Of a stretch of DNA of 64,000 nucleotides, positions 14,644 through 24,550 are shown piece after piece. This stretch comes from Blastococcus sp. TML/M2B. Its GTDB lineage: Bacteria; Actinomycetota; Actinomycetes; Mycobacteriales; Geodermatophilaceae. The first letter of the stretch is position 1. Each line of letters opens with the position of its first letter. The notes below the pieces were generated by a model. That model ran no database searches, was not told where the DNA came from, and was given only the letters and a program-made list of their open reading frames with translations. The DNA lies in NCBI RefSeq assembly GCF_016612865.1, contig NZ_JAENZZ010000002.1:1054001-1118000 (forward strand). The letters are read 5' to 3'. A program made the translations under genes and the position numbers.

Positions 14644-15950
14644 GCGGTAACGGTCGCAGGTGCGCTCAGCCAGCGATCACCGGCCACCCGCGCCAGCACC
14701 CCGACCAGCCGCAGCGCGATGAACAGGCACAGGCCGGTCCAGACACCGGCCAGCCCCCAGCCCAGCGGCGCGGACAGCAGCGACAGCGGCAGGAAGCCGA
14801 GGACGGCCGAGCCGACGGTGAGCGTCCGCAGGTAGCCGACGTCGCCGGCGCCCATGAGCACGCCGTCGAGGGCGAACACCACCCCGGCCAGCGGCTGCAT
14901 GGCGGCGAGGAACCACCAGACGAGCTGCGCCTGGTCGACGACGGCGGGGTCGTCGGTGAACAGCGGCGGGACGACGCCGCGGAGCGCGAGCAGCACCGCC
15001 GCGACGGCGACCCCGGTGCCCAGCCCCCACCGCGCGACGCGGCGGGCGGTGGCCCGCGCGTCGGCCGGTCGGCCGGCCCCGAGGGCGTGGCCGACGAGCG
15101 TCTGCGCGGCGATCGCGTAGGCGTCGAGGACCAGCGCGAGGAAGAAGAAGAGCTGGAGCGCGATCTGGTGCGCGCCCAGCTCGGCGGTGCCGGTGCGCGC
15201 CGCGACGCCGGCGGCCACGAGGAAGGAGACCTGGAGGACCGCGGCGCGCAGCAGCAGGTCGCGGCCGATGACCAGCTGGGCGAGGACGGACGCCGGGCGC
15301 GGCCGCCACGCCGCGCCCTCCCGGGCCAGGGCGCGCAGGAACAACGCGGCGGTGACCGACTGACCGGCCACGTTGGCGACCGCCGAGCCGACCAGGCCCC
15401 AGCCGACCACGTGCACGAGCAGGGGGCACAGCACCAGGCTGAGCAGGCTGCCGGCGAGCACGAAGCGCACCGGGCGGCGCAGCTCCTGCACCCCGCGCAG
15501 CCAGCCGTTGCCGGCCAGCGACACGAGCAGCAGCGGGAGGCCCAGCGAGGCGATCCGCAGCCACTCCTCCCCCGCCTCGGCCACCGGCCCGGCACCGCCG
15601 GCCAGCAGCCGGGTCAACGGGCCCGCGGCGAGCTGGAAGAAGACGAGCACCATCACGCCGAGCGCCGCGGCCAGCCAGGTCGCCTGGACGCCCTCGGCGA
15701 CGGCTCCGGCCCGGTCCCCCGCGCCGGCCCGCCGCGCGGCCCGCGCCGTCGTGCCGTAGGCGAGGAAGTTCAGCAGCGCCGCGGACCAGGCGAGCAGCCC
15801 ACCGCCGACGGCGAGCCCGCCGAGCGCGACCGTGCCGAGGTTGCCGACGGCGGCGGTGTCGACCAGCAGGTACAGCGGCTCCGCGGCCAGGACCACCAGC
15901 GCCGGCAGCGCCAGCGACAGCACCGACCGCTGAGGGGCAGAAATGGCCAT
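14640..15950 (-). CDS. MATE family efflux transporter (DinF-like)
   Basis: The 436-aa protein has twelve predicted hydrophobic segments and the MATE signature near the N-terminus (AEPLYLLVDTAAVGNLG). MATE carriers export organic cations or drugs using a proton or sodium gradient. A MATE gene sits next to a DHH phosphoesterase in the same place in mycobacteria (dinF). The start at ATG 15948-15950 lies eight bases after the DHH stop. The substrate is unknown; the position inside a translation operon seems to be conserved but has no clear functional reason. Confidence 0.9.
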   Translation of the reverse strand: MAISAPQRSVLSLALPALVVLAAEPLYLLVDTAAVGNLGTVALGGLAVGGGLLAWSAALLNFLAYGTTARAARRAGAGDRAGAVAEGVQATWLAAALGVMVLVFFQLAAGPLTRLLAGGAGPVAEAGEEWLRIASLGLPLLLVSLAGNGWLRGVQELRRPVRFVLAGSLLSLVLCPLLVHVVGWGLVGSAVANVAGQSVTAALFLRALAREGAAWRPRPASVLAQLVIGRDLLLRAAVLQVSFLVAAGVAARTGTAELGAHQIALQLFFFLALVLDAYAIAAQTLVGHALGAGRPADARATARRVARWGLGTGVAVAAVLLALRGVVPPLFTDDPAVVDQAQLVWWFLAAMQPLAGVVFALDGVLMGAGDVGYLRTLTVGSAVLGFLPLSLLSAPLGWGLAGVWTGLCLFIALRLVGVLARVAGDRWLSAPATVTA

Positions 15951-15958
15951 GTCTGCCC

Positions 15959-16966
15959 CTAGCGGGGGGCGAGCTGGGCGCGCAGCGCCGCGATCGTCCC
16001 CTCGCGGTCGAGGTGCGAGGTGTAGCCGGCGGCCAGGGTGTGCCCTCCGCCGCCCAGCGTCGTGGCCACGCGGGCCAGGTCGGTGCCGCCGCGCGAGCGC
16101 AGCGAGACCGACCACGAGCCGTCCTCCTGGCCCTTGAGCACGCAGGCGACGTCGGCCTCCTCGGCCGATCGGATGACGTCGACCAGCGCCTCGAGCTGCT
16201 CGCCGGGCAGGCCGTGCTCGGCGGCCTCCGCGGTGCTCGACCAGGTCCACACCAGGCCGGCGCCGACGCCGGGCTCGAGGACGGCGCGGCCGGTCACGAC
16301 CGAGAGCAGACCCAGCCAGCCGAACGGCGCGGTGTCGAACAGCCGGCGGCTGATCGCGGCGTGGTCGATGCCGGTGGCCAGCAGCCGGGCGGCCAGCTCG
16401 TGGGTCTGCGGCCGGGTGTTGCCGAACCGGAAGGAGCCGGTGTCGGCCGCCAGCCCGGCGTACAGGCAGGTGGCCAGCTGCTGGTCGAGGGCGACGCCGA
16501 GGTCGTCGAGCAGGTCGGCCACCAGGGCCACCGTGGCGGGCGCGCCCGGGTCGACCAGTCGCAGGCCGCCGAACCCGGGGTTGCTGGCGTGGTGGTCGAC
16601 GACGATCGAGGTGCCCGCGCCGTCGAGCAGCGCGGCGACCTCACCGAGCCGGCCGGGCGAGGCGGCGTCCAGGCTGACGAAGACGTCGGGTGAGCCAGGC
16701 AGCGCCGACGACGGCACCAGCCCTTCCGCGCCGGGGAGCCAGCCGAGGGACGCCGGCAGGGTGAACTCGCCCGGGAAGGTCGGCAGCACCCGCGCCCCGC
16801 GGCGGCGGAGCCCCTCGGCGAGGGCCAGGGTGCTGCCGAGCGCGTCGGCGTCCGGGTTGACGTGCCCGGAGAGGACGACGGTGGCCCGGGCCTCGGCGGC
16901 CTCGGTCAGGACGCCGGCCACGGAGCGGGACACCGCGTCGAGGCCGTCGGGAGGGAGCGGAGCCAT
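15959..16966 (-). CDS. DHH/DHHA1 phosphoesterase (NrnA-like oligoribonuclease / pAp phosphatase)
   Basis: The 335-aa enzyme belongs to the family that degrades short RNA oligonucleotides and 3'-phosphoadenosine 5'-phosphate; in actinobacteria such proteins also hydrolyse cyclic di-AMP. Metal ligands are in GHVNPDADALGS (His35, Asp39, Asp41) and VVDHHASNP (DHH at 124-126). The DHHA1 domain carries the substrate motif GGGGHTLAAGY near the C-terminus. It lies between rbfA and the MATE gene, the same place as the actinobacterial orthologue. Which substrate is used cannot be told from sequence. Confidence 0.92.
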   Translation of the reverse strand: MAPLPPDGLDAVSRSVAGVLTEAAEARATVVLSGHVNPDADALGSTLALAEGLRRRGARVLPTFPGEFTLPASLGWLPGAEGLVPSSALPGSPDVFVSLDAASPGRLGEVAALLDGAGTSIVVDHHASNPGFGGLRLVDPGAPATVALVADLLDDLGVALDQQLATCLYAGLAADTGSFRFGNTRPQTHELAARLLATGIDHAAISRRLFDTAPFGWLGLLSVVTGRAVLEPGVGAGLVWTWSSTAEAAEHGLPGEQLEALVDVIRSAEEADVACVLKGQEDGSWSVSLRSRGGTDLARVATTLGGGGHTLAAGYTSHLDREGTIAALRAQLAPR

Positions 16967-16969
16967 GGA

Positions 16970-17212
16970 TCAGGCGTCCGGTCCCGGGTCGGCGACCGGC
17001 GGGGCGTTCTGCTCCTCGGTGACGGTGCCACCGCCCACGGGGTAGCTGCTGCCGTCGCCGGGCTCGTCGGAGGCGATGCTCGGCGCCTCGCCGATCTCGC
17101 CGTGCTTGCCGCCGTCGGTGGGGTCACCATCGGCGGGGACGGCGCGGCCGCCCAGCACGGAGGTGCCCTGGCCCTCGTCGGGCTCGTACGGGTCGGGGTC
17201 GTTCTCGGTCAC
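16970..17212 (-). CDS. Small acidic hypothetical protein between rbfA and the DHH gene
   Basis: An 80-aa, strongly acidic protein rich in Asp, Glu, Gly and Pro with no hydrophobic segment and no motif I recognise; it is probably disordered. Its start overlaps the rbfA stop by four bases and its stop lies three bases before the DHH start. That tight fit in the operon supports it being real. Composition and low complexity mean that it could still be a chance frame. Confidence 0.6.
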   Translation of the reverse strand: MTENDPDPYEPDEGQGTSVLGGRAVPADGDPTDGGKHGEIGEAPSIASDEPGDGSSYPVGGGTVTEEQNAPPVADPGPDA

Positions 17213-17766
17213 AGTGCGCTCCTCGTGCCGGCCGGCAGGTCCCCGGTGGTGTCCGCGGTGGTGTCCGCGGTGGTGTCCGCGTCGGCGTCCTGGTCGGTGT
17301 CCCCGTCGCCGAGGCCGGCGGGGGTCTCGTCGTCGTCCTCGTCGTCCTCCGCGGGCTTGCGGTAGGGGTCGGCCTCGCCGGCGTACTGCGCGCCCTCGCG
17401 GGCGCGGGCCAGCTCGGCATCGGCGTGCCGGGCGCGCTCGAGGGCGTCCTCGAGCTCGCGCGCGGTGTCCGGGACGATGTCGGCGACGAAGGCCAGGGTC
17501 GGCACGAACTTGATGCCGGTCTGCTTGCCCACGGTGGAACGCAGGACACCGGTGGCGCTGGTGAGGGCGGCCGCGGAGTCGGCGATCTGCGTCTCGTCGC
17601 CGTAGACGGTGTAGAAGACCGTCGCCTCGCGCAGGTCGCTGGTGACGCGCGCGTCGGTGACGGTCACCATGCCCAGCCGGGGGTCCTTGATCTGCGTCTC
17701 GATCGCGGCGGAGACGATCTGACGGATGCGCACCGCCAGCTTGCGTGCGCGGGCCGGGTCGGCCAT
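17209..17766 (-). CDS. rbfA: 30S ribosome-binding factor A
   Basis: RbfA binds the 30S subunit and helps to mature the 5' end of 16S rRNA. Residues 1-115 form the KH-like domain ([38 protein letters not shown]). Residues from about 130 to the end are an acidic tail ([10 protein letters not shown], then ADTT repeats) not present in shorter family members. The tail contains three exact copies of a 12-base repeat (17245-17280) that code for Ala-Asp-Thr-Thr. The protein is 185 aa in total. Confidence 0.95.
   Translation of the reverse strand: MADPARARKLAVRIRQIVSAAIETQIKDPRLGMVTVTDARVTSDLREATVFYTVYGDETQIADSAAALTSATGVLRSTVGKQTGIKFVPTLAFVADIVPDTARELEDALERARHADAELARAREGAQYAGEADPYRKPAEDDEDDDETPAGLGDGDTDQDADADTTADTTADTTGDLPAGTRSAL
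17245..17280 (-). repeat. Three tandem copies of a 12-bp repeat inside rbfA
   Basis: The plus strand reads GGTGGTGTCCGC three times in a row. In rbfA the repeat encodes ADTT units in the disordered C-terminal tail. Changes in copy number would keep the reading frame. Confidence 0.85.
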
Positions 17767-17814
17767 CGGGACTCCTTGGTCAGGGCGTCGGTGGACGCCG
17801 GGCGGGCACGGGGG

Positions 17815-18111
17815 TCAGCTGTCGGTGTCGCTGATCAGCTGACGGTGGGTCGACAGCAGCGTCACCTCGGGTCGTTCGGCCAGCAACCGCTCGCAGGCGT
17901 CCAGGACGTCGCGGACCTGGCCGGCGTCCGCGGCGACGGTGGCCAGGCCGACCTGGGCCCTGCGGTGCAGGTCCTGGTCACCGACCTCGGCCGCCGCCAC
18001 GGAGAAGCGGCGCCGCAGCTCGGCCACGATCGGCCGCACCACGGCGCGCTTGCCCTTGAGCGAGTGGACGTCGCCCAGCAGGAGGTCGGCGGTGAGCGTG
18101 CCGGTGAACAC
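17815..18111 (-). CDS. DUF503 family protein (YlxP-like)
   Basis: A 98-aa protein from the GTG at 18109-18111, which follows a GGGAGG ribosome site; a longer ATG frame would overlap infB. The family signature VFTGTLTADLLLGDVHSLKGKRAVVRPI is clear, broken here as GTLTADLLLGDVHS and LKGKRAVVRP. DUF503 proteins are commonly located between infB and rbfA, as here, and their role is thought to relate to ribosome assembly, but the activity is not established. Confidence 0.9.
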   Translation of the reverse strand: MFTGTLTADLLLGDVHSLKGKRAVVRPIVAELRRRFSVAAAEVGDQDLHRRAQVGLATVAADAGQVRDVLDACERLLAERPEVTLLSTHRQLISDTDS

Positions 18112-18139
18112 GCTCACCGCCTCCCTGCTGCTGCTCGGA

Positions 18140-21050
18140 TCAGACGCGCGGGATCTCACGCATCTCGAAGGTCTGGATCACGTCGTCGACCTTGATGTCG
18201 TTGAACGATCCCAGACCGATACCGCACTCGTAGCCCTCGCGGACCTCGGTCGCGTCGTCTTTGAACCGGCGGAGGGACTCCACCGTCAGGTTGTCGGCGA
18301 TCACGGCACCGTCGCGGAGCAGACGGGCCTTCGAGTTGCGGACGATCGTCCCGGTGCGGACCAGCGAACCGGCGACGTTGCCGATCTTGGGGACGCGGAA
18401 GACCTCGCGGACCTCCGCGGTCCCGAGCTGGACCTCCTCGTACTCGGGCTTGAGCATGCCCTTGAGGGCGGCCTCGATCTCGTCGATGGCCTGGTAGATG
18501 ACCGTGTAGTACCGGACGTCCACGCCCTCGCGGTTGGCCAGCTCGGTCGCCTGGCCCTCGGCCCGGACGTTGAAGCCCAGGACGATGACGTCGTCGGCCA
18601 GCGCCAGGTCGATGTCGCTCTTGGTGATGCCACCGACGCCGCGGTGGATGACCCGGAGCGAGATCTCGTCGTCGACCTCGATCTTCATGAGCGCCTCTTC
18701 GAGCGCCTCGACGGTGCCCGAGTTGTCGCCCTTGATGATCAGGTTGAGCTGGCGGTTCTCCTTGAGCGCGGCGTCGAGGTCCTCGAGGCTGATCCGCTTG
18801 CGCATGGAGGCGTTCTGCGCGTTGCGGATGCGGGCCTGGCGGCGGTCGGCGATCTGCCGGGCCACCCGGTCCTCCTCGACGACCAGGAAGGTGTCGCCGG
18901 CGCGGGGCACCGACGTCAGGCCGACGACCTGGACCGGCCGCGACGGCAGGGCTTCCTTGAGCTTGTTGCCGTGCTCGTCGAGCAGCGACCGCACGCGGCC
19001 GTACGCGTCGCCGGCCACGATCGAGTCGCCCTGGCGCAGCGTGCCGCGCTGGACGAGCACCGTGGCGACGGGGCCGCGGCCCTTGTCCAGCTTGCCCTCG
19101 ATGACGACACCCTGCGGGTCCTGCTCGGTGTTCGCGCGCAGGTCCAGCGAGGCGTCGGCGGTCAGCAGGATCGCCGTGAGGAGCTCGTCGAGACCCTGAC
19201 GGGTCGTCGCCGACACGTCGACGAACATCGTGTCGCCGCCGTACTCCTCGGCCACGAGGCCGTACTCGGTGAGCTGCTGGCGGATCTTGGCGGGGTTGGC
19301 CCCCTCCTTGTCGATCTTGTTCACCGCCACGACGATCGGCACCTCGGCGGCCTGGGCGTGGTTGAGCGCCTCGACCGTCTGCGGCATGACGCCATCGTCG
19401 GCCGCGACCACCAGCACGACGATGTCGGTGACCTTCGCGCCACGGGCACGCATCGCGGTGAACGACTCGTGACCCGGGGTGTCGATGAAGGTGATCGGAC
19501 GCTCGTTGTGCTCCAGCTCGGTGACGATCTGGTAGGCGCCGATGTGCTGCGTGATGCCACCGGCCTCCTTCGAGACCACGTTGCTGTGCCGCAAGGCGTC
19601 GAGCAGCTTGGTCTTTCCGTGGTCGACGTGACCCATGACGGTGACCACCGGCGGGCGGGACTCCCAGTCGCCCTCGTCGCCCTCTTCGTCGCCGAAGGTG
19701 AGGTCGAAGGTCTCGAGGAGCTCGCGGTCCTCGTCCTCGGGGCTGACGACCTGGATGACCCAGCCGATCTCGGCACCGAGCAGCTGCAGCGTCTCGTCGT
19801 TCACCGACTGCGTCGCGGTGATCATCTCGCCCAGGTGGAACAGGGCGGTGACCAGCGCGGCCGGCTCGGCGTTGATGCGCTCGGCCAGGTCGGTCAGCGA
19901 GGCGCCACGGGGCAGCCGGACGGTCTGCCCGTTGCCGCGGGGCAGGCTGACGCCGCCCATGCTGGGCGCCGCCATGGAGTCGAACTCCTGACGCCGCTGC
20001 TTCTTGCTCTTGCGACCGCGGACGGGACCGCGCCCGCCCGGACGGCCGAAGGCACCGGCGGTACCAGCACCCGAGCCACCACGGCCGCGGCCACGGGGGC
20101 CACCGCCACCGCGGAAGCCACCACCGGCCGGAGCGCCACCGGGCGCACCGCCGCCACCGGGACGGAAGCCACCGCCGCCACCGGGACCACCGGGACGACC
20201 GCCACCACCGGGACCACCGGCGCGACCGCCGGGGCCGGGACGACCGGCACCGGCCGGGCGGCCGGGCATCATGCCCGGGCTCGGGCGCTGCGGCATCATG
20301 CCCGGGTTCGGGCGCGGACCGCCGGCACCGGGAGCCGGGCGGGGACCGCCGGCGCCGGGCGCGGGACGCGGGCCGCCGGGACCGGGACGGGGACCGCCCG
20401 GACCGGCCGCCGGACGGGGACCGCCCGGAGCGGGCCGGGCACCCGGCGCGGCCGGGCCCGGACGGGGACCGGCGCCGGCACCCGGCACGGGGCCGGCCGC
20501 CGCGGCCGGAGGCGCGGCGGGACGGGGCGAGCTGAAGGGGTTGTTGCCCGGACGCGGCGCCGGCCGCGGGCCGGGACGCGGACCGCCACCGGCGGGCGAA
20601 CCGCCGGGGGTGGCCGGACGCGGCGCGGCCGGACGGGCCGCGGGGGCCTGGGGGGCCTGCGGCGCCGAGGCCGCGGGAGCCTGCGGAGCAGGAGCGGCCG
20701 GACGCGGGCCGGGGGCCGGAGCCGCCGGGGGCTGCTGCACCGGCGCAGCGGCAGCGGGGGCCTGCGGAGCCGGGGCGGGAGCCGCCGGGCGCGGGCGGGG
20801 GGGTCGGTGCGGACGGACGGGCCGCCGCGGGCCCCGGACGGGCGGCGGGCGCGGCGGGGGCGCTCGGCGCGGCCGGGGTGACGCCGGTGGCGGCACCGAG
20901 GGCCTCGCGGAGCCGGCGGGCCACGGGGGCCTCGACGGTCGACGAGGCGGACTTCACGAACTCGCCCTGCTCCTTGAGCGTGGCGAGCACGGTCTTGCTG
21001 TCGACACCGAACTCCTTGGCGAGTTCGTGTACGCGGGCTTTGCCTGGCAC
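18140..21050 (-). CDS. infB: Translation initiation factor IF-2, with an apparent 1-base frameshift
   Basis: IF-2 is the GTPase that brings fMet-tRNA to the 30S subunit. The start [19 protein letters not shown] (21050) matches the IF2_N domain. G-domain motifs [16 protein letters not shown] and NKID are present, followed by domains II-IV to the stop at 18140. Between them lies a long Ala/Pro/Gly/Arg-rich linker typical of actinobacteria. The first about 80 codons and the rest are in different frames; removing one C from the seven-C run (minus strand) near 20807-20813 joins them. The interval is 3n+1 bases long. An intact gene is expected, because infB is essential, so an assembly error is likely. 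Confidence 0.93.
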
Positions 21051-21163
21051 GGGTCTCCTCTTGGTGAGGCCGGCGGCTTGCCCGCTCGACCTCGTCGTTA
21101 GTGGCGCATGGTCATCGTGAGAACTTCACGGCTGAGTCATCCGACTTGCGTCCTGTCGACGTG

Positions 21164-21186
21164 CGGACCGGCCTGGTGCCGGTCCG
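21164..21186 (-). terminator. Hairpin between ylxR and infB
   Basis: Perfect 9-bp GC-rich inverted repeat with a five-base loop (CGGACCGGC / GCCGGTCCG), about 40 bases after the ylxR stop in a 174-base gap before infB. It could partly terminate or attenuate transcription between nusA-ylxR and infB. There is no U-run. Confidence 0.45.
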
Positions 21187-21224
21187 ACTGGAACTTCTCC
21201 GATCGGTGGGCGCGGATCGCGCGC

Positions 21225-21530
21225 TCACCCGCCCGTCCCGGTCCGGTCCGCGGCGGCCTCCGGGGAGGAGCCGAGGACGTGGTCCCGGAGCGGACCGGCC
21301 TCCACCTGACTGCCTCCGGGGAGGCGCAGTGCCCGGTGGAAGGCCCGGCGTCGCTCCGCCGCGACCAGGCACCCCGGGGTGGGGTGCACCGAGGCCCCCC
21401 TCCCGGGGAGCCGCCGCCGCGGATCCGGGACCAGGGTCCCGGACTCGACGACGACACGCAGCAGATCGGTGACCGGAGCGCGGCGCCGGCAGCCCACACA
21501 GGTGCGCACCGGGATCGACGTTTCGGCCAC
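21225..21530 (-). CDS. ylxR: YlxR (DUF448) RNA-binding protein
   Basis: A 101-aa basic protein that begins at a GTG (21528-21530). The family signature RTCVGCRRRAPVTDLLRVV is near the N-terminus, and GRGASVHPTPGCLVAAERRRAF follows in two parts, GRGASVHPTPGCL and AERRRAFHRALR. In other bacteria YlxR has been reported to bind RNase P RNA and to affect processing. It lies eight bases after nusA and before infB, the standard order. Confidence 0.93.
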   Translation of the reverse strand: MAETSIPVRTCVGCRRRAPVTDLLRVVVESGTLVPDPRRRLPGRGASVHPTPGCLVAAERRRAFHRALRLPGGSQVEAGPLRDHVLGSSPEAAADRTGTGG

Positions 21531-21538
21531 CCTGCACT

Positions 21539-22657
21539 CTAGCGCGTCGTGGGCCCGCGATGTTCCACGCGTCGGGGCGGCGGCCGGTGAGCGGCCGGCC
21601 GGCCCCCCGTCGGGGGCTGCGGCGCACCCGAGCGCAGCGGCGCGCGCCCCACGCCCGGCGACGGCTCGGCCGCGGCGTCCTCGGCCTGGGCGTCGCTGCG
21701 GATGTCGATCCGGCAGCCGGTGAGCCGGGCGGCCAGGCGGGCGTTCTGCCCCTCCTTGCCGATGGCCAGCGACAGCTGGTAGTCGGGGACGACGACGCGC
21801 ACGGCCTTGGCCTGGGCGTCCACGACCCGGGACTCGGTGACCCGCGCCGGGCTCAGCGCCTGGGCGACGAAGGCGGCCGGGTCGTCCGACCAGTCCACGA
21901 TGTCGATCTTCTCGCCGTGCAGCTCGCTCATGACGTTGCGCACGCGCTGGCCCATCGGTCCGATGCAGGCGCCCTTGGCGTTGAGCCCGGGCACCGCGGT
22001 GCGGACGGCGATCTTCGAGCGGGCGCCGGCCTCGCGCGCGACCGCGACGATCTCGACGCTGCCGTCGGCCACCTCGGGCACCTCGAGGGCGAACAGCTTG
22101 CGCACCAGGTGCGGGTGGGTGCGCGAGACGGTGACCTGCGGGCCGCGGAAGGTCCGGGCGACCGAGACGACGTAGGCCTTGAGCCGGCTGCCGTGGGCGT
22201 AGTCCTCGCCGGGCACCTGCTCGGTGGGCGGCAGCACCGCCTCCACCTTGCCGATGTCGATCAGCACGGTGCCCTGCACGTTGCGGCGGTCGTGCGCCTG
22301 CACGATGCCGCTGACGATGTCGCCCTCCTTGCCGGCGTACTCGCCGAAGGTCTGCTCGTGCTCGGCGTCGCGCAGCCGCTGCACGATGACCTGCTTGGCG
22401 GTGCTGGCCGCGATCCGGCCGAAGTCGGTCGGGGTGTCGTCCCACTCGCGGACGACCTCGCCGTCGGCCCCCAGCTCCTGGGCCAGCACGGCGACCTCGC
22501 CGGTCTTGCGGTCCACGTGCACGCGCACGTGCTTGGCGGCGCCGTCGGCGTGCCGGTAGGCGGTCACCAGGGCGGTCTCGATCGCCTGGATCACCGTGTC
22601 GGCGGGGATGTCCTTCTCCCGCTCGACCGCCTTGAGCGCGGTGACGTCGATCTTCAC
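21539..22657 (-). CDS. nusA: Transcription termination/antitermination factor NusA
   Basis: NusA (372 aa from a GTG at 22655-22657) binds RNA polymerase and nascent RNA. It has the N-terminal polymerase-binding domain ([20 protein letters not shown]), then an S1 domain ([22 protein letters not shown], in parts), then KH1 and KH2 with [14 protein letters not shown] and [15 protein letters not shown]. The C-terminal AR repeats of proteobacteria are absent, as is usual in actinobacteria. The start overlaps the rimP stop by four bases. It is needed for rRNA antitermination, and a boxA-like leader occurs upstream of the 16S gene in this window. Confidence 0.96.
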   Translation of the reverse strand: MKIDVTALKAVEREKDIPADTVIQAIETALVTAYRHADGAAKHVRVHVDRKTGEVAVLAQELGADGEVVREWDDTPTDFGRIAASTAKQVIVQRLRDAEHEQTFGEYAGKEGDIVSGIVQAHDRRNVQGTVLIDIGKVEAVLPPTEQVPGEDYAHGSRLKAYVVSVARTFRGPQVTVSRTHPHLVRKLFALEVPEVADGSVEIVAVAREAGARSKIAVRTAVPGLNAKGACIGPMGQRVRNVMSELHGEKIDIVDWSDDPAAFVAQALSPARVTESRVVDAQAKAVRVVVPDYQLSLAIGKEGQNARLAARLTGCRIDIRSDAQAEDAAAEPSPGVGRAPLRSGAPQPPTGGRPAAHRPPPRRVEHRGPTTR

Positions 22658-23343
22658 TGTGCTCCTCCTCGCGCCTGCGGCGCGTTCCCCGGCGCGACGT
22701 CGTCGTCGAGCTCCGGGTCGTCCATGTCGTCGTCGGTCTGCTCGTCGTCGAGCAGGTCGTCCTCGTCGAGCTCGTCGTCCGCGTCGTCCCCGGCGAGGTC
22801 GTCCTCCGCGGGGGCGCGGCCGAACTCCACCTGCACGCGGCCGGCGCCGAGCTCCGCCCACGGCACCTGCCGCGGGGTCGGCGGGCGCTTCTTCGCGCCC
22901 GGCTTGCCCTGCGCCTCGACCGCCAGGGTCACCCCGCCGTCCTCCACCGCGAGCACGCGGCCGGTGACCTGCTCGGTCCTGCCGGCCGGCCCCACTACCA
23001 CGGTGACCAGGCGGCCGGTGTTGCGCCGCCAGTGCCGCTGCTCGGTGAGCGGCCGGTCGACGCCGGGGCTGGTGACCTCCAGCACGTAGGGCGTGCGGCC
23101 CATGCCGTCGTCCTCGCTGTCGAGGACCTCCGAGACCGCGCGGCTGACCTCGGCGATGTCGTCGAGGGTCACGCCGGCGTCCCGGTCCACCACGACCCGG
23201 ACGACGCTGCGGCGGCCGGCGGGGGTGACCACCAGCTCCTCGAGGTCGTAGCCGGCGCCCAGCACGACCGGCTCGATCCACCCGGCGAGGCGGGCGGCGG
23301 CGGGGTCGGTGCGGGCGGTGCCACGAGCAGCGGACACGGTCAT
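22654..23343 (-). CDS. rimP: Ribosome maturation factor RimP
   Basis: RimP (229 aa) assists 30S maturation. The N-terminal domain carries [20 protein letters not shown], shown here as GYDLEELVV and [13 protein letters not shown], then [14 protein letters not shown], the family signature. The C-terminal SH3-like domain is followed by a very acidic tail of about 45 residues. The ATG at 23341-23343 sits only two bases from an AGGAGG site; the GTG six bases further in has the ideal spacing and may be the real start. It heads the nusA operon; the promoter should lie in the 240 bases before it, opposite the divergent lipoprotein gene. Confidence 0.94.
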   Translation of the reverse strand: MTVSAARGTARTDPAAARLAGWIEPVVLGAGYDLEELVVTPAGRRSVVRVVVDRDAGVTLDDIAEVSRAVSEVLDSEDDGMGRTPYVLEVTSPGVDRPLTEQRHWRRNTGRLVTVVVGPAGRTEQVTGRVLAVEDGGVTLAVEAQGKPGAKKRPPTPRQVPWAELGAGRVQVEFGRAPAEDDLAGDDADDELDEDDLLDDEQTDDDMDDPELDDDVAPGNAPQARGGAQ

Positions 23344-23584
23344 CTCCTCCTGGCTCGGGCGGCCGCGGGGTGCGGGGCGCGTCCCCGGGCCCGTCCCCCC
23401 GGCACGGCCGGGGAGGGTGCTCCGAGGGGAAGAGGTCAGGTTACCGCCCGGCGCGGCGTGCGCGGACCGGGCACCGTGGGGTGCGAGGGGCGGGCGGGAC
23501 CCGCCTGCCCCCGGCGTCGACGCGGAACGCGCCCGGCCGCCGCCGTGCCGACCCCGGTCGCCCGCGGCTGCGAGGATGGACCCG

Positions 23585-24070
23585 ATGTCGTCGATCCCCT
23601 CCCCCGGCCCGCGGGGCTTCTCGCGGCGGACGCTGCTGGCGGCCTCGGCCGCCGGACTGGCGCTCGTCGCCGCGGGCTGCACCTCCGCCCCGCCGGACGA
23701 CCGCGAGCTCGTGACCGGCGCGCAGGCCGACCAGCTGTTCGACCAGGTCGGGGTGCAGGAGACGCTCGTCGCGGCGTACACGGCGGCCGGCGCCGCGGAC
23801 CCGGCGCTCGCCGGCGAGGTGGCCGAGCTGGCGGCGCAGGCCGGCGAGCAGCTGGAGCGGCTGCGCGCCGCCGCGCCGGGCGCCTCGCCGAGCTCGGTCT
23901 CCCCCGGTGCTCCCGCGTCCGCCGAGGAGGCCCGCCCCTGGCTGCGGGCGCAGGTGGCAGCGGCCGCCACCTCCCACGCGGCCGCGTGCGTCACCCAGTC
24001 CGGCGCCCGGGCGGCGCTGCTCGGCTCGATCGCCGCGGGCCTCCGCGGCCAGGACGGACCACTCGCATGA
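23585..24070 (+). CDS. Putative lipoprotein with twin-arginine-like signal
   Basis: A 161-aa protein starting at ATG 23585, with the ribosome site GAGG nine bases before. The N-terminus has [22 protein letters not shown]: Arg-Arg followed by a hydrophobic stretch and an AAGC lipobox, so it may be exported by Tat and lipidated. The mature part is Ala-rich and helical with no domain that I recognise. It lies 12 bases upstream of a DUF4439 gene and diverges from rimP, the same pair arrangement as in mycobacteria. Confidence 0.8.
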   Translation: MSSIPSPGPRGFSRRTLLAASAAGLALVAAGCTSAPPDDRELVTGAQADQLFDQVGVQETLVAAYTAAGAADPALAGEVAELAAQAGEQLERLRAAAPGASPSSVSPGAPASAEEARPWLRAQVAAAATSHAAACVTQSGARAALLGSIAAGLRGQDGPLA

Positions 24071-24082
24071 CGGGAGCCGCGC

Positions 24083-24547
24083 ATGGCTGACGACGGTGCC
24101 GGCGAGGGCTCGGGCGAGCTCGCCGCGGAGAACACCGCGCTGGGGCTCGCCCTCGGCGCGGAGCACGCCGCCATCTGGGGCTACGGGGTGGTCGGGGCCG
24201 CCCTGGAGCCCGCCTCCCGCGGTGGCGCGGGCGCCGCGGAAGCGGCGCACCGCGACGTCCGCGACCGGGTGGTCGCGCTGCTCGCCGGGCGGTCGGTGGA
24301 GCCCACCCCCGCGGAGGGTGGCTACGCGCTGCCGTTCCCGGTGCTGTCCGGGGTGGACGCCGCGGCGCTGGCCGTCGTCCTGGAGGACGGCGTGGCCGCC
24401 GCCTGGGTGCGCGTGCTGGACCAGGCCGCCGAGCCGGCCACCCGCGAGCTGGCCCTGGAGGCGCTCAGCGCCGCCGAGGTGCGGGCGGTGAGCTGGCGGT
24501 CGGCTGCCGGGCAGACCCCGGTCACCCGCGCGCTGCCCGGGTTGTGA
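24083..24547 (+). CDS. DUF4439 ferritin-like domain protein
   Basis: A 154-aa helical protein. [24 protein letters not shown] at the N-terminus (seen as [18 protein letters not shown]) and [19 protein letters not shown] further on match the DUF4439 four-helix, ferritin-like family. Function is unknown in the family. It follows the putative lipoprotein by 12 bases, so the two are likely co-expressed and may work together. Its stop lies three bases from the stop of the convergent penicillin-binding protein. Confidence 0.85.
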   Translation: MADDGAGEGSGELAAENTALGLALGAEHAAIWGYGVVGAALEPASRGGAGAAEAAHRDVRDRVVALLAGRSVEPTPAEGGYALPFPVLSGVDAAALAVVLEDGVAAAWVRVLDQAAEPATRELALEALSAAEVRAVSWRSAAGQTPVTRALPGL

Positions 24548-24550
24548 CGC

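Noticed and set aside
17939..21101. Plus-strand frames opposite infB coding for Gly/Ala/Thr/Arg-rich proteins
   Set aside because: They mirror the repetitive linker of IF-2 and have no domain or start signal.
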